The translations under genes and the position numbers were made by a program. The notes under the pieces are model-generated. The model saw nothing but the letters and a program-made list of their open reading frames with translations. It was not told the DNA's origin and did not search any database. DNA of 64,000 nucleotides from Batkoa obscura (lineage: Eukaryota > Entomophthoromycota > Entomophthoromycetes > Entomophthorales > Batkoaceae), in the NCBI GenBank assembly GCA_030770535.1, contig JASVEC010000001.1:1-64000 (forward strand). Direction: 5' to 3'. This document shows positions 10,538 through 21,789 of the stretch, one piece after another; positions within the stretch are counted from its first letter, which is position 1, and each line of letters begins with the position of its first letter.

Positions 10538-11227
10538 TTATGCACAAGTAACAAAGCTACCTTTGTTTTCACATTTTGTGCCTTCAGAACAACTTAGAAT
10601 GAAAGGAGTATCGTGGACACATTGTACAAAGCGATTACCACCTAAGCATTTCATTTCAAATCCTTTACAAGTCACATCCTTATCGCTATTGGAAGCTTCT
10701 GACTTAGGTTCTTCTTTGATTTCTTTTTTAGCTTCTGGTTGTACTTCTTGTTTAACTTCTTGTTTAACTTTAGGCTCGTCGCTTTTCTTTGGAGAAGGAA
10801 TCGAACGTAATCCAGGAATGTTATAGTCACCACCAGTGATAATACCTGCGCAGTTGCCAGAATCCGTTACTTCCCATGAAGCATCAAATCTCCCAGTTTC
10901 TTCACCGAATAGTTCTTTAAAGGAGCTCATGTTAATATCTAAGCCTTGACCTCCTCTATCAACTGCCATAACGTATACGACTTTATTGTTACCAGTTACT
11001 TTTAAGCATGAGCCACATTCAGCACCAGTTAAATCTTGGACTGCAGTAACTCTATTCAAATCCATGTGAGATCCTAAAAATCCACACATTACTGGATTTG
11101 TATCAAGGAATGGAGCATCTTTATGATAATGATGAGTAGTAACTCTATTACTACCGGAAGTAGAAGCTAAAGAGCCACTTGAAAGTAAACTGACGATGGA
11201 ATATAAGAAAATAGAGTTAAAAATCAT
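10538..11227 (-). CDS. Secreted double-psi beta-barrel protein with CBM19-like domain, paralog
   Basis: The reading frame is open up to 11314, but I place the start at the ATG at 11227, giving 229 residues. From there MIFNSIFLYSIVSLLSSGS is a clean signal peptide that aligns with the start of the paralog (9148-9963), and a TATAAATA box lies about 41 bp upstream (11269-11276), inside the longer frame. The DPBB domain is nearly the same (VDRGGQGLDINMSSFKELFG; same Cys positions), and the C-terminal module (TCKGFEMKC ... CVHDTPFILSC) is CBM19-like. The linker is completely different: Lys/Glu/Pro-rich repeats (VKQEVKQEVQPEAKKE) instead of Ser/Thr-rich. A tandem duplication with a changed linker is the simplest reading. 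Confidence 0.85.
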   Translation of the reverse strand: MIFNSIFLYSIVSLLSSGSLASTSGSNRVTTHHYHKDAPFLDTNPVMCGFLGSHMDLNRVTAVQDLTGAECGSCLKVTGNNKVVYVMAVDRGGQGLDINMSSFKELFGEETGRFDASWEVTDSGNCAGIITGGDYNIPGLRSIPSPKKSDEPKVKQEVKQEVQPEAKKEIKEEPKSEASNSDKDVTCKGFEMKCLGGNRFVQCVHDTPFILSCSEGTKCENKGSFVTCA

Positions 11228-11268
11228 TTCAAGTTCAGATTTAGTGATACAATGATGACTTTGATCTG

Positions 11269-11276
11269 TATTTATA
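11269..11276 (-). promoter_or_regulatory. TATA box of DPBB paralog
   Basis: TATAAATA on the minus strand, about 41 bp before the ATG at 11227. It supports the internal start codon over the longer open frame. Confidence 0.5.
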
Positions 11277-12895
11277 CTTTTTATAAAGCTCTTTGAATAG
11301 TGGTTTGCTATCATAACCCGCCTTATCTTTTCATTAGGATAAGAACTTTATTTAGAAAATTAAATATTTAACTAAATTAGATATCCCGACTTCTTTTGCC
11401 CACTTCGATAACAATTTAATATTAAAGCGATAGTGGTGATTCTTTTATTTGCTGTCCCTAGGAGGGATAATTTCATTCGACGTATAAACAGCAAAAGTCA
11501 AGAATAAGTAAAATAACCACTGCTAAATCGAATATTACCAAAAGATAGGGGATAAGAAACTTGACTGTACAGGTATTAACAAGCTTTTTATGCCCAATTA
11601 TTCGCATGTTTGTCCATTCTAGGTCAGATAGCATCTATCCTTGTATAATAAATGTCATTAATATTGTGGTATAAAATATTCCTATTATCCTGATGCTTTG
11701 TGGAATACTGTAAAGGAATTAATTTGATCAAATTATGACTATAGTTATTTGATTGGATAGTTACAATAGGCTGATAAAATCTCGAAGCACTTATTGTGGT
11801 AAAAAATACTTAATTATTTCAATAATTATGAACAAAGTAATGATAACTGTGCTATTGTTAGTATGTGAGTTTTAATTTTACTAAATAAGCTAAAAGTACA
11901 GTATACACTAAGCAGTACAATTAGTAATTAAATATAGGCCTCTATTTTGATATATAAGCTTTTTAATCTGGGCGATTTTTTTGAGACTTATAATTTAAAT
12001 TGGGCTAAAATTATCTCTAAACTCCCACTCTTTGTTATTCTTAAATAGCTATCTTTTTATGCTATCAAAAATTACCACTATTTAAATATTTGTATAAAAA
12101 AACCTGTTATAAATAGCAAAATAAATTAGGTAATTGGCTAATCTTGCATCAATAAAAATTTAAACCAATAATTTGTACATAATACTGCAATAGAAAAATA
12201 ATGTTCTTGGTTTCACTAAATCTGATTTAAAAACCAAAACAATAAAAAGTAATATCAAATATTGTTATAAGATCATTGTAGCTTTAAAAACTTATCTACC
12301 ATCCATGTAACAATGTTGATTAAAATATTTTATTTTAATTATTTTATCCTTGAGCTTATATCTTAAACTAATCTTATTTCCTTTATAAACTTTGAACCCG
12401 AAGACAACTATTTTATTAGTTAAAAAATTAGAACAAGATGGGCCAATCAGGTAAAGCCTTAATATCTTTTTGTTAGTACTAAAGCAGAAAAAATATTTAC
12501 TTTAACATGCTCAAATCGAGGACCTTACATTCTACTATGCTGATTTTACTTTTAGTGATATTAGCCTTTTCGCAAATAACTGCCCTTTTCTACAAACAAT
12601 AATGACCATTATTGGTTGCAACATTGAGCTTTATTTTACAAAGAAACAGGAATTCTTTATTAAGGCAAAACTATTTTTGTTGCAATCTTATACCTTTACT
12701 GTCTTGGCTTACGGAAAAAGATAGTTGTAAAAAAACTCAAAAATTTAGCTCTAGCAGCTTTAATAAAAAAAAGTCTAAAAGACAATGGCCTTTTTCAAGA
12801 AAGCCTAAGCTCTTTTTAAATCCATTTATATACTAAAAATAATTTTTGCCCATATCAACACTATTTACACAACTTATGAATTTAATTTATCATAT

Positions 12896-12992
12896 GGGGA
12901 TGTATTTTTTTGTTTAAGAATTTTACTAGCAATCTTTCCACTCAAATAGCGCTTAAAAAATGGAAAAAGTAATGAAATCAAAAAGACACCCC
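12896..12992 (+). mobile_element. Miniature TIR element (GGGGATGT family), copy 2
   Basis: Full-length copy flanked by ATAT on the left and ATAT on the right (CATAT-GGGG ... CCCC-ATATAA), as expected if the inverted repeat begins TATGGGG and the target duplication is TA. Near-consensus sequence suggests relatively recent insertion. Confidence 0.9.
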
Positions 12993-13727
12993 ATATAAAT
13001 TTAAGGTTTTGTTAAATTTACATAAGCTAATACAAAATCAAACATTATTGTACATTCGTTTGTATATAAATTTTATATTTAAGTTGGTTAATAGCACATA
13101 TATGTAAAGTTTTATGTAGAATGATTTTTCCAAATAATTTTCCACCTTTTAAGTAGCTTAAAGCTTTAAAGAAATTATTAGTTAAACCCTTAAAGAAATG
13201 TGTTTGTATATTTTTTACTACCTGAATCAATTATTTGATTTTTAGCATCGTATTATCAATAAATTGTTTCTATGCATAAACGATCTGGAAACCAACATAA
13301 AGTCCAAGTTCTCTTAATTTGTTTACTATAAAACTATCAGTGATTTTAGTACATCCCATTTAGATATTGGAATATTTTTTTAGTTTTATTTATTTGTTTA
13401 TTTTTAATGCTGTTGTTAAATGGACAAATAGCATGAAACTTAAGCAAATAAAAATATACTAGTATTTATTTTATTTTACATTAAAAATTAATATTGTGTC
13501 CTTTTATATTAGCATTTTTATTGCTATAAATAATATACAAACTTAGCATAATAAATAATACTTGACTGTATTTGTTTATAATAATCAGATGAGCTTTACA
13601 AATAAATATACTTTAATTATATATAAGGATGTATTTTTATATTTAAGCTTTTAATTATTATTAAAATAAAAACAAAATGCAAGCTTTTATAATTAAACTT
13701 CAAAATAAAAATTTTAAGTTCTAATAA

Positions 13728-13815
13728 TAAAAATAAAAATAAAAATAAAAATAAAAATAAAAATAAAAATAAAAATAAAAATAAAAATAAAAATAAAAAT
13801 AAAAATAAAAAAAAC
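13728..13815. repeat. AAAAAT hexanucleotide microsatellite
   Basis: About 14 uninterrupted hexamers of AAAAAT in spacer DNA. Simple repeat. Confidence 0.95.
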
Positions 13816-14396
13816 GAGCAAATTAAAATTATTATATAATGTTTATTTAATAATTTAACTATTTCATCAAAATTTAATAAAAACAGTAATGTGAAATATT
13901 GTTTTACCGGCTTTTTAGTTAATTATAATATAATGATCATTTAAATTGTTTATAAAATTAATTACAGTTTTATAGTTAATTTAACTACAATTTATATACT
14001 AAGTTTAATTAGCTTTAAGTGATTTTGCTACTAAAAGTTATAATGTCTTTAAATTTGGATATAATCAATTCAAAATTTTTTTATTTAGATTTGCTATAAC
14101 AATTTTTACTTTTTAATCATAAATGATGTCTATATTTAGCAACTATAATAAAAAATAGCTGCTATTATGTTATATATATATAGCAACTTAATTAAAATAC
14201 AAAAAAAACTTTTTAATGTAATAGTTTAAGGCTTCTTATTAAATTATTTTTTAATATTATATTTTTTAATAAGGCTATTAAATTTTACAATATTTTATAT
14301 AAATTTTATAATAATGTTTTTTACTTTATTTATTTATTTTATATAGTTTATGGCTTATTATATACTATTTTTATTAATTTAAGTTTATTTTAATTA

Positions 14397-14855
14397 TGTG
14401 AAATATTGCTTTATCAGCTCTCGGATTGATTATAATATAACAATCATTTAACTTGTTTGCAAAACTAGTTGTGGTCTTGTAATCAATTTAACCGTAAATC
14501 ATATGGTATAATCAATCCAGAGTTCCTTGTTTTGATTTCCCATGAGAATTTCTAACTTCATATTGCAAAGAGTATAAAAGAGATTCTTCAACATGATGAC
14601 TCGAGGCTTTTTAACTGAATTACTCCCTGATATCGTACCATTAATAAAGTCATTAAGTCTTTCTGACAACGTCTTACATAGATTTTACAGTAGTATCTCC
14701 TATTCTATTTGTTTTACATAATTCATAGCCTATTGCGCACTATTCTTATTAATTTAAGTCTATCTTAGTTACATAAACTAAGAGCGTTCGACTCAAGGCA
14801 AGTTAATTAAGCAAGAGTAGCTTTTAACTCCGACCACTGAGTATCAACTTTCACA
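14397..14855 (+). mobile_element. Solo-LTR-like repeat, copy 2
   Basis: Starts TGTGAAATATTGC and ends AACTTTCACA, closely related to the copies at 705-1168 and 41165-41747, with the same internal GTATAAAAG and AATAAA signals. No convincing target duplication is visible. No internal coding region or second repeat is adjacent, so it reads as an old solo remnant. Confidence 0.55.
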
Positions 14856-14999
14856 CCTTATATAGAAATAAAATAAAAAGTTTGTTCCTATATTAACAAA
14901 ATACTTTAATATTATAAATACTAAATTTTTATAACAAATAAAAATTAATCTATTGTAATAAAATAAAACTAAAATTTCAATCACAACTAGAGCTGATAA

Positions 15000-15097
15000 G
15001 GGGATGTATTTTTTTGTTTAAGAATTTTACTAGCAATCTTTCCGCTCAAATAACGCTTAAAAAATGGAAAAAATAATGAAACCAAAAAAAACACCTC
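15000..15097 (+). mobile_element. Miniature TIR element (GGGGATGT family), copy 3
   Basis: GGGGATGTATTTTTTTG at the left; right end AACACCTC is slightly diverged. It lies just beyond the 3' end of the P450 gene. Confidence 0.88.
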
Positions 15098-15189
15098 TAT
15101 AAGAGTAATAATGCTCAACAATTTAGGAAATATATTGTTAATTTAAAATTACAGTAAAAAATTAAGAATTATTTAATCAAAAGGTTCTT

Positions 15190-17105
15190 TTAATGTTTTA
15201 TAATAGATACTTTGATAGCTTCAGTAGGCTGGGTAGTAATAAAACTTTTACGACCAATTGGTCTGCTACTTTCTCTTTTAAAAGTAAAATTACGAATCAA
15301 ACTTGCACTAACTAAATATAACTCCATCCAGGCCAATCTAATAATTTTAAAAATAGTCATTAGTCTCATAGATAATACTTACTTCCTACCGACACAACCT
15401 CTAGGCCCCATTGAGAACGGCATAAAGTTTGAGTTGTTTTTAAATTTCCCATTTTTTAGCCATCTTTTAGGATTAAAGGCTTCTGGATCTTTCCACACAG
15501 TAGATAAATTGTGCAACGCATTAATATTTGTTCCAACAGTACACTAAAAACAGTTATTAGTTAATTTTAAAAATATCATATGTTTTTACTCCTTCTGGGA
15601 TGTAGTATCCATCTATTACTTTACCGCCTTTGGGTACAAGCCTTGTTGGAGTACCACCAATTGCTGGTACTATTCTCAAGCCTTCATGTATTACAGCATT
15701 AAGATAGTGGCATTCCGATTTACACATATTGTAAGTAATTGCTTGTTTATTTGGGAATATTTTCAGCATTTCATCCTTAACATTTTGATATATTTCTGGA
15801 TGATTAGATAGTAAATAAAATATCCTATTTTTATTAAATACTTGTTTAATTGTTTCTATATAAAGATTACCATGTAAGCGAATGTGAAGTAGTATCCGTC
15901 CCGGCAGCACTTAAAATATTTATATTAAAAGAGTTGTATAAATATATATAATTACAGTTGGAGGATCGATTCCTCAGCTAATTCTTTCTCGTTTAATTTT
16001 TTCCCAGTCTCTGAATCTGCTGCTTCAATTAAAGCACTCAAAATAGTAGTTTTACCAGGATTGCTTCTAGTGTTTCTTATAGCATCATAGGAAAACTGGA
16101 TTTATTAGCTAAAAGTCAAGAATGCTATTATTAATTGATACCTCGTATAATTTTTTAACAGTCTTAAATTGATAATGTTTCATAAATGGAAACGTAAATA
16201 CCTATTATTTTGTAAATATTATATTTAAATAAAAAATAATTGACATACTAAAGCTCCTATTTTGCTTAAATCCTTTACCCAATCTACTATTGGGTGGTGC
16301 CCATCCTTTAACATATTAAATGACTTCCCAAACGCTAAATCTCCAATTACATCCTATTATATATATTATAACGCCTAGGTAATTTAACAAGTAACTTACA
16401 AAAGCAAAGTAATGAAAATAAAGTTCAAAGTCTAACTTTTGGTTCTGAGTTACAAATTCATCAATTTTACTCACAAAATTATCCAAATTTTTTTTAACCA
16501 AATATTCCACACTTCCTATTACTTTATCTGAGAAACAAGGGGCAATGATTTTTTTCTGTATATTTTTAATAATTCTTTTAGCTGTTTAACAAAATTACTC
16601 TTTGACGATGAAAATCTTTATCCCTAAAAATATTAATAGATGTTATTATTATTAAATTATTTAATACCTTGTACTAAAAGTAGTCTCTCCTACTACTGAA
16701 AGGATCTCATAGATTTTATTCTTTTGATAACCATAAGTTGAATATAACTCTTTTGCTGCTGATTCAGAAGAAAACGAAACTTGGTTCCAGCCTAATTTAG
16801 GTTGATTTATTACATCTACTATATTTTTAAATACTTACTTAGTCTTACGACATTTCCGTATTTATTATGCATAGCAAGACAATATTCAGGATAAGTACCA
16901 CCTAGCAAATAAGCATCGTGTATAATAGGGAATATCAAATTTATTAACGGACCAGGTACTTTTTTTAATGGGCTGAAGTATATATTATATACCATCTTTA
17001 AAGATTAAATCAATGAAAAAAACCAATTCAACTAATTACCTTATAAACGTAATAAACCAAAAATAATACAAATATATAACATAGTATTAAAGTAAAAGTA
17101 AACAT
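15190..17105 (-). CDS. Cytochrome P450, 12 exons
   Basis: Minus-strand exons are 17040-17105, 16839-16995, 16668-16791, 16599-16623, 16400-16555, 16249-16353, 16142-16201, 15956-16095, 15871-15909, 15590-15824, 15383-15543 and 15190-15337. They join in frame to 471 residues. All eleven introns are 43-47 nt. The N-terminus is a membrane anchor (MFTFTLILCYIFVLFLVYYV) followed by a Pro-rich hinge, PLKKVPGPL. The I-helix is AAGTDTTSHSLTW (279-291), ExxR is EGLR (338-341), the PERF-like motif is FNPKRW, and the heme-binding loop is FMPFSMGPRGCVGRK with Cys419. All catalytic landmarks are intact, so this is a working ER monooxygenase gene; substrate unknown. The sequence style (DVIGDLAFGKSF, NQVSFSS) is that of fungal secondary-metabolism or detoxification P450s. 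A frame-by-frame ORF view makes it look broken; spliced, it is not. Confidence 0.9.
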
Positions 17106-18084
17106 TTTTAAATCAGCAATTGATCTTTTTTACTCGTTTTATACTTAATTTTTAAGTCACATTATCATACTTGCTTAAAATTGCCTTCTTTGGGGTTAAA
17201 TTTATTTGTGATCATTGTAGAATTGATACTTAGAGGCTTACATAATCAAAAATATAATCAAAAAATATCATATCAGATTTGAATATATCAAACATATATA
17301 GCTTGACATACAATCTATCATCTCATATTAATGATTTATACTATCAAGTATAGATTATATTATTATTTACAATAAACTAAACTTCAAACTATTTTGTATT
17401 AGTTGGAAGTCTAACTTTTTTAGAAAATGTCCTAATTCTACTATAATATTCATGAACCATAAATTTTGAACTGCGCAACCAAATTTTTAGTTTTTACCAT
17501 ACAGCTGTTAATATTATGGTTTATTTTCATTCCTTAATAAACACTGCCTTACACACATATTTCTAAAAAGAAATATTGTGGTTTGATTTATGTAATATTT
17601 TATATAGTTTTTATAGAAACTTTTCTGTAAATAATATCTTAAATAATCATTATTTTTTTAGATGAGGGTGGCAGTTGTAAACCCTTTAAATCTTAAATTA
17701 AATTGTTTATCCTATTTTTATTTTGCTAGATTTTATTTTTAGACAATAGATTAAATATAACAATTAATACTTTGAACTGACTTTGATATTTTTATTTTTT
17801 TTATTTGCTTTTTTAAAAGTATAGTCTGGTATAATAAGTTTTTAAAATATGATTAATTGAAAAAGAAGCTAAAAGCTGCAAAATCCAAACCGAAACATTA
17901 CCTTAAAGCCAAATCCAAATAAACTTTCTTAATTCTTTATTATATTCGGTTATGCTTAAAAAACAAAAATACTCAAAAATAGCAACTTTACAAATGTTAT
18001 TGTTTGAAATTAATAACGTACTTGATATTTACCGTTTTGTAAACTAGCTTTAATTAAATATTAGAATAATGATGTTCGGGTTTC

Positions 18085-18249
18085 TATTAGATCGTTCTCT
18101 ATGTTTCAGGCACCTTCCTTTAAGCCTGTTATTCATTTTTTTTATCTGAATCTAAAAATATAAGACTATGTATAATTCCTAAATTCAGGTAAAAAAAAAT
18201 TGCAATAATTTAAATGAAGGTGCCTGAAACATAGAGAACGACCTAATAT
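18085..18249. mobile_element. Miniature element with ~38 bp terminal inverted repeats
   Basis: Left end TATTAGATCGTTCTCTATG and right end, read in reverse complement, TATTAGGTCGTTCTCTATG match over about 38 bp (continuing TTTCAGGCACCTTC) with three or so mismatches. The element is about 165 bp, and the interior has no coding capacity. TA-containing borders would suit a Tc1/mariner-type target. Only one copy is in the window. Confidence 0.75.
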
Positions 18250-18453
18250 AAAAATATCATTAATTCTTGTAACTTAATATAATGTATAGTTATTTCAAAA
18301 GTTATTGAGGTTCAAAGCGTTAAAAGTCGATAATATATTATATACTCTATTGAACTGTTTGATGTTTTTATTATTTGGTCAGATTTATCCTAAAACCTTG
18401 AAAAAAAGTCTCCTTGAATAACGAACAATAGTTAAAAACTTGATTTGTTAAAT

Positions 18454-18551
18454 GGGATGTTTTTTTTGGTTTCATTATTTTTTCCATTTTTTAAGCGCTA
18501 TTTGAGTAGAAAGATTGTTAGTAAAATTCTTAAACAAAAAAATACATTCTC
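18454..18551 (-). mobile_element. Miniature TIR element (GGGGATGT family), copy 4
   Basis: Reverse-orientation copy with conserved core (TTTTTTAAGCGCTATTTGAG) and slightly eroded ends. Confidence 0.88.
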
Positions 18552-18911
18552 AAATAAAACATCAAACTGCTTTTTAAAACCTAATATAAAAAATAGAGTA
18601 TACAGCTTTCAATAGTAAAGTTTAATAATAGAATAAAATCATTAATTATTTTATTTTTCACATGGTATTATAGATTCAGAAACCTGTCTGGATTTTTCTT
18701 CTAATAATATATATATAAATTAAATGTTCTATCTAAAGCTAAAAAATTACCACGTTTATTAATTATAGCTTTTCAATAAATACACTTTAATTTTTATTTA
18801 ATTCTTATTTAATTCTTTCTTTCAGTTAAGTACTATATTTACAGTAGATTGTTGCTATACGCATAATTTATTGAGATGTTCTGAATAAATAATTAAAGAA
18901 AATGTAAAAAT

Positions 18912-19744
18912 TTATATATTATGGCTCATTTCTCGCTCCTTTAATATTTTAAGTTTAATATCGAGTTGTTTGAAATATTGCTCAAGTTGATGAATTTCAG
19001 TCAGTTTAATTCTAATAGCTTCGTTATGCTTTTTTGTTAAATCCAAATTATCTTTAAGTATGTAGTCGATTTTATCTGCTTTATCACTATTTTCTATATC
19101 ATCTTTTAAATGAGAAATAATCCTATCATCTAAATTCTTTAGAACGTTTAAGTCCTTAATCCTGTTTTGGGTTGTTTTCACCTCATTTTTAATTGTGATA
19201 ACTTGGCTTCCCATATTTTTAATCAAAGCTAGTTTTTTATCTTTATCCATTTCTAATTCTACATTTTTTGATTTTATCTCCGCTTCCCTATGCCTTCTAC
19301 GCACCCTACAATTGTGGGATGCTTCCCTGTTTTTACGCTTCCTTTCCTCTTCCTTTTTTTTGGCGTCTACCTTCGATTCACTATTCCGTGAAGTAGGTAC
19401 GTTTGTAAAGGTGTTTTTAAAATATTCTTTTAATGGGTTACTTTCTATATCCTTTAATAAATTAATACAAACTCACTTTAAATGCGTCTTATAATAATGA
19501 CTACCTTGATTGTATTGCTAAAGATTGATCTAGGGTATGCTTTTTCTTTATCAATTACAGATAAAGATATATCGTTTTCTTGCGCTATTTTATTGTTACT
19601 TGTGCTCTCTATCTGAAGTTCCTTTTGATTTGACTTTTTTCGACTAAATTCCTCCCTTTTTTTATCCAATTTATCTTTGTTGACTTCTTGATTTGAGTTT
19701 AGAAGCGATTTTATTGTATATCTTTGTGGTATTCTATCATTCAT
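18912..19744 (-). CDS. bZIP-like transcription factor with long coiled coil
   Basis: Exons 19505-19744 and 18912-19451 (intron 53 nt) give 259 residues. Exon 2 contains KRKNREASHNCRVRRR, which fits the bZIP basic-region signature N-x2-[AS]-[AS]-x2-[CS]-R-x-[RK], starting at Asn121. The following helix has heptad positions Ile, Leu, Lys, Met, Ile, a weak zipper, and continues as a charged coiled coil to the C-terminus (residues about 140-255). The N-terminal 80 residues are polar and low in hydrophobics. It probably binds DNA as a dimer in the nucleus. A plain coiled-coil protein with a fortuitous basic motif is the main alternative. Isolated from other genes by about 2 kb on each side. Confidence 0.6.
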
Positions 19745-21789
19745 TTTAATATCTGTAATTTAAAAACAAACTAAAAAATCGTATATTGATTGTTTTATAT
19801 AGAATAGTAAACGCCTCTTTATTTAGTAACAATTATAGTGGCGAGTTCAGAACTTTGGTATTAACCTAAACAACTAAAAAGCCATAAATATGATGTAAAA
19901 TATTCGACTCAGACTAAAGTTAAGTTTTCAGTGTTAGACTGATTAATAAAGCGTGAAAATGATTTATAAACAAGAAAATATCAAAATTTGGCTTGATAGC
20001 GGAACTGTAATTATTCTAAAGTGTTTCCGGAATGTACCTTATTTATAAAAAACAAAAGTTACCCATTATCAATAATAATAACCTATTTTTTTACTTTTAC
20101 TTTATGTATAGAAGCCATTCAATATATTTTTAGGAGATATCTTAATTATAAGTCACTTCCTTTATTTATGCATAGAATATGATGTCATTTTAATTTGATT
20201 CTAGGACTTAGAAAGGAAATCGTAAAATAAATTTTGTGCATCATCTGCTTTGTAAAAGCTATAGTAAACCACTTGAAAAGCTATTTAGAACCGCGACAGA
20301 TACTATAATTACTTTGTTTATATATTATTCTATTATGGTGGTTATTTAAAACAAAATTTATTGCAATGAATAGAAAAAATATTCTGAAATTCTTGAATTA
20401 CAGTTCGCAATAACAGCGGTGTTTAAATACTAATTAATTATTAAGAAAGGAAATAGCACTTATAAAGATATAAAGTAATACGATAAATTGATACAATTTA
20501 TATGTTAAAATTCCCTCACAAAGACTTAAACTGGGTTGGCTAAATAAACGGTGCTATTTTATTTTAATACATTCTTCTCGTATAAAATTTTGCTTTTATA
20601 TTTTCTATAGAAAAAATGTACTAAATAATACAGTATGCAAAGCATAAAATTGACTTTATTTCTAAATTAAGATCGTACCTTACTATATTTGCCATCCAAA
20701 TTGTATTTATTACAATATTTGATGACATTTTATCAAAATAAAACATATATCCGATAGGATAAATATATAGGCACTTCCATAGCGTGCAGGTTTTATAAGG
20801 CTTTTTTTTGTTTTTTTCAACTATAAATGCGCTTTGAGACTAAAATGGATATTTTTTCCAATTATAACTCACATATCATAAAACGGACGTTATTTATTTG
20901 AGTGATTTACATTATTTTCATTGTTCTCTCTGACTTTGATTGAATGATTACAAGATGCTTTATTTAAGGGTTGAAAATTAATAGTTAAAATAGTATTTAT
21001 ATTACTTTTAAAATTAATTATAAATGAAATTGTTGTCTTAAATTAATATTTATTGACTAAAAGCAAGAGGTTTATACAGCAACTAGTAGGAAGTTTCAAA
21101 GCCTTAGAAAGCATACAAAAAATTCCCATGCTAAAAATGTCAAATTTAACCATAGACTACGACTTGGCCAAAGTTTTAAAATATATTAATTTAACTTAAA
21201 TGAGTTAACAATCCTAATTTAAACTTTTAGTTTATATAAAAAATTAATATAGTAAATTGGTAACTTTTATTTATTAATGCTGCGTCTTAGTTTAAGGTTT
21301 AAATTAAAACCCTCTATATAATAGCTAAGCGTTTTTAGGATACAAACTATTTTAATAAAAAATAATTGAGTAAAAAAATGGGCAATATAAATTTGTAGAT
21401 AAAGTACCTTTTGAAATAAAAATAAAATATTTTCCCAAAATTAGTCATAGTTTTCAAATTTTGCAATCTAAATTGAATTTATTTTTAATACTTTACATAA
21501 GACAAGATTTTCTTTTAAAATATTTTACGTTAAATAACCACTTTAGTCAAATCAAGTTGAAAAGGGTGGATTAGCCAATAAAAACAAAAAATATAGAATA
21601 TTGTATATATTAATAGAATATTCAAGGTGCATTTTATTAACTATTGTTTTTTGTCACTTAGCCTGTAGAACCAAGTCAACCATTACCCAATCAAAAGCTC
21701 TATTCATTAAGCATTCGATCTTTTTATTTTTAAATTAAATAAATATTATTTTTAGTCATCAATAATATTATTTTACAATTTTAGAGGTT
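19745..21789. other. Gene-free spacer
   Basis: About 2 kb of AT-rich sequence between divergent bZIP-like and SCO1 genes. I see no ORF of note, no member of the repeat families and no RNA gene. Confidence 0.6.

Larger units (their letters stand above)
11228..14396. other. Large gene-free subtelomeric spacer
   Basis: About 3.2 kb without a supportable gene. Short open frames (for example 12612-12836) have no recognisable family or coding composition. It contains one miniature TIR element (12896-12992) and a long AAAAAT array (13728-13815). Confidence 0.6.
17106..18911. other. Gene-free spacer with two small transposons
   Basis: About 1.8 kb with no supportable gene. Contains a long-TIR miniature element (18085-18249) and a copy of the GGGGATGT family (18454-18551). 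Confidence 0.6.

Noticed and set aside
10563-10826. Plus-strand frame over the second DPBB gene
   Set aside because: Antisense shadow of the CBM19 and linker region; no independent coding signal.
11228-11314. N-terminal extension of the second DPBB gene
   Set aside because: Would bury the signal peptide, disagrees with the paralog, and contains the likely TATA box.
12612-12836. 74-codon plus-strand frame in spacer
   Set aside because: No ATG-type start, no family resemblance, composition like surrounding A/T-rich DNA.
13728-13815. Regular hexamer array considered as CRISPR-like
   Set aside because: No spacers; a plain microsatellite in a eukaryotic chromosome.
15190-17105. P450 as a pseudogene
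   Set aside because: Individual frames show stops, but all stops fall in 43-47 nt GT-AG introns; the spliced frame is intact with all motifs.
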